Position numbers and translations under genes: made by a program
Assembly (NCBI GenBank): GCA_013399875.1
Contig: VXAZ01005694.1
Location: forward strand, 791,331-855,330
Direction: 5' to 3'
Source of the DNA: Gymnorhina tibicen
Lineage: Eukaryota > Chordata > Aves > Passeriformes > Artamidae
DNA: 64,000 nt
Shown: in pieces, positions 62,172-64,000 of the stretch
How the letters are laid out: each line of letters starts with the position of its first letter
How positions within the stretch are numbered: the stretch's first letter is position 1
Notes under the pieces: generated by a model
The model's database searches: none
Told to the model about the DNA's origin: nothing
Seen by the model: the letters and a program-made list of their open reading frames with translations, nothing else

Positions 62172-64000
62172 TATCTTTGATTTAAGTAGGAAAGCAATTC
62201 CATTTTTTAACGTTCTGCTGTTTTAAATGTTTGGAAGAAACTGGCATCAGAAGCAAAAGAGACACTGAGCAAAAGTTGGGCATAAAGCCAGGAGTGGTCA
62301 CACTTGTGAGTCAGTGTAGTCCAGAATTCTACTGTGCACAAAGACATGAGTCAAACACTGAAAGCAGCCGAAGGCCAGATGGGCGAGATGAAGGACAGCA
62401 AGGAGATAGCCTTGAGCAGTTCCTGCTTTATAAATCCCAAGAGTGTTTGGCACACCTTGTCCAGAGAAACCTAACCTTGGATGAGCAAACGGGGCCCACA
62501 GAAAGAAGCTGACTCCCTCACACAGCAAGAGGCCAAAGCACCACAAATTCATACAATGCAGGAAACAATAAATAAGGAAATAGATATTTCTGGTGGGAAG
62601 TAAGCAGCTAATCAGGATGCTAAAGCCTCTGCTGCTCTAAGAAATAGGGGTCTAAGAAATCACACAGGGCCACAGGTATCAGAGAGAAGCACTGTTCTGT
62701 TTGCACCCTCAGAGACTGAGATGAAACGTAAGGCTCCCTCATCTCACCCAAAGACAGGCTCACAAATCCTCGAATAGGGAAGTTATATTTTCTTCTTTTC
62801 ATAAATAAAGCAAACTAAAATATAAAGCTTGAATAAATATGGCAAAAATAATAAGTTTAGGTCAAGAATATTGGACAAGAGCCCAGACAAGAACACCAAA
62901 ACCTCCTTTCTCCTCACTCAGAGCTCCAGTGTCTGCTGCTGGGGGCAAGGGGAAAGAATACAACCTCTAACAGCCTCATGGGTTTCCTGTTGTGAGGCAA
63001 CATCAAACTGCCTCCTTTAATACACTGAATAACCCCAGATTGAGGCACTCAACTTCACCATTAATTAGTTCATCAACATCTTGCAATCAGGAGTGTGCAG
63101 CGTAAACAATTCCAGCCCTGCTCCACTCGAAGCTAACTTAATTCTGATGAGTATTTTGTGCATCACTGATCATAAGTGTGAGCTGTTTTCAAAACTGGTA
63201 ATAGAAGTCTCACTATGCAACAGAGCTGGAGCATTTCTTTTTCTGGAGGGTTTCACAGGGGTAATATTTGTAGCTTCTAGAAACATCATACAGATGAGGA
63301 ATTCAACCTAGCCTCTCATAACAGTACTTCTTTTAACATGGTTAGAAATAAACATTCCTAAAGTCTTTACTTAAAGTCCAAGCACACAGTGCTGCAGGGC
63401 ATTCATTACCTGTAAATTCTTGTGCCCATCTGCTGCCCCACGCAACACAGAACCTCACACCAGAGCAACTCAACCTACCACACACCCCTAGGTCCCATGT
63501 AAGGCAAGATCTTAGAGCCTGAAGTCATGTTTCAGCTTATAAAATAAGAATTTTAATGCTCTGCAAAGGTCCCTGGCCAGTGGAGGAAAGCTGCTTTTGC
63601 TTCTTTTGCGCTTGGTCTACAGACCAAGACAGATCTTGCCCCCAGTGGAACTCTGCAGTTGTAACTGGGATCATCCCGGGGATCACGCTGCTGTTGCTGC
63701 ATTAAATCCTCTCTTAAGGATCAGGAACAAAGGTCTTGACTTTACTTGGTTAAAAACAGCACTCACAGAACAAGCAGGCTCCAGCAGATGTCTGATTTGT
63801 GGCCGGGCAAAAGCTCCAGTAGGAAGCAGCTGAGAGGCCCACGTTCGTCTCCCCACTGTAGGGCAGCACGAGGCTCCTGTTAATCTGAGTCAGTTTAACC
63901 TTTGGGTTCATGCTTCCCCATGATCTTGCCACGAACTTGTTCACAGTGTTCTTATGAATTGAAAACAAGCCTTTGAGGGACCTTTTCAGATGTCTTCACA
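62172..64000. other. Unique sequence to window end
   Basis: No recognisable gene, RNA or repeat. The 93-codon plus frame at 62231 and 78-codon frame at 63597 carry no identifiable motif. Confidence 0.55.

Noticed and set aside
1..64000. CRISPR arrays, bacterial operons, tRNA or rRNA genes, endogenous retroviral LTRs
   Set aside because: I looked for regularly spaced repeats, tRNA-like boxes, rRNA landmarks and paired LTR-like ends by eye and saw none. The genome type is vertebrate, so prokaryotic systems are not expected.

Overview
The window looks like avian nuclear DNA: about 64 kb of mostly unique, AT-leaning intergenic or deep intronic sequence. The main evidence is four pieces of CR1 non-LTR retrotransposon. 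They carry the characteristic CR1 3' end (short repeats resembling ATTCTATG or GATTCTGTG) and recognisable remnants of the C-terminus of the CR1 ORF2 protein. I saw no Alu, L1 or other mammalian repeat, no bacterial-style gene packing, and no rRNA, tRNA, CRISPR array or insertion sequence. The species cannot be named from the sequence alone.

I found no protein-coding exon that I can support. The longest open frames (about 160-170 codons) are about what chance gives in 64 kb at this base composition. The only reading frames I can assign to a family are the dead CR1 ORF2 tails. This is therefore an annotation of a gene-poor interval: retrotransposon debris, microsatellites and homopolymers, a few short local duplications, several CpG-enriched patches that stand out from a CpG-poor background, and AT-rich stretches with the look of conserved non-coding elements.

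Layout. 0-5 kb: a minus-strand CR1 at 284-640, a perfect short inverted repeat at 1472-1498, a (TTTA)n microsatellite and a CpG patch at 1.7-1.9 kb. 5-16 kb: unique sequence, an 18-bp tandem duplication and an (AGAC)n tract. 16-20 kb: two CpG patches; the one at 19.0-19.7 kb has an inverted CCAAT box and a TATA-like box in sensible order on the plus strand and is the best promoter candidate. 20-30 kb: unique sequence, an A/C-only tract at 26.6 kb and the longest CR1 (27640-28185, minus). 30-33.3 kb: a possible ancient amniote repeat and two more CpG patches; the one near 33 kb contains an exon-like segment on the minus strand. 33-48 kb: a plus-strand CR1 tail at 37494-37702, a duplicated 30-bp segment near 43.9 kb and a small CR1 tail at 47.5 kb. 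48-64 kb: homopolymers, purine tracts and an AT-rich enhancer-like block at 61.4-62.1 kb.

No genes here can be described as working together. The most useful leads are the CpG patches and the 61.4-62.1 kb block. All are inferences from composition and motifs and need comparative or transcript data to settle.
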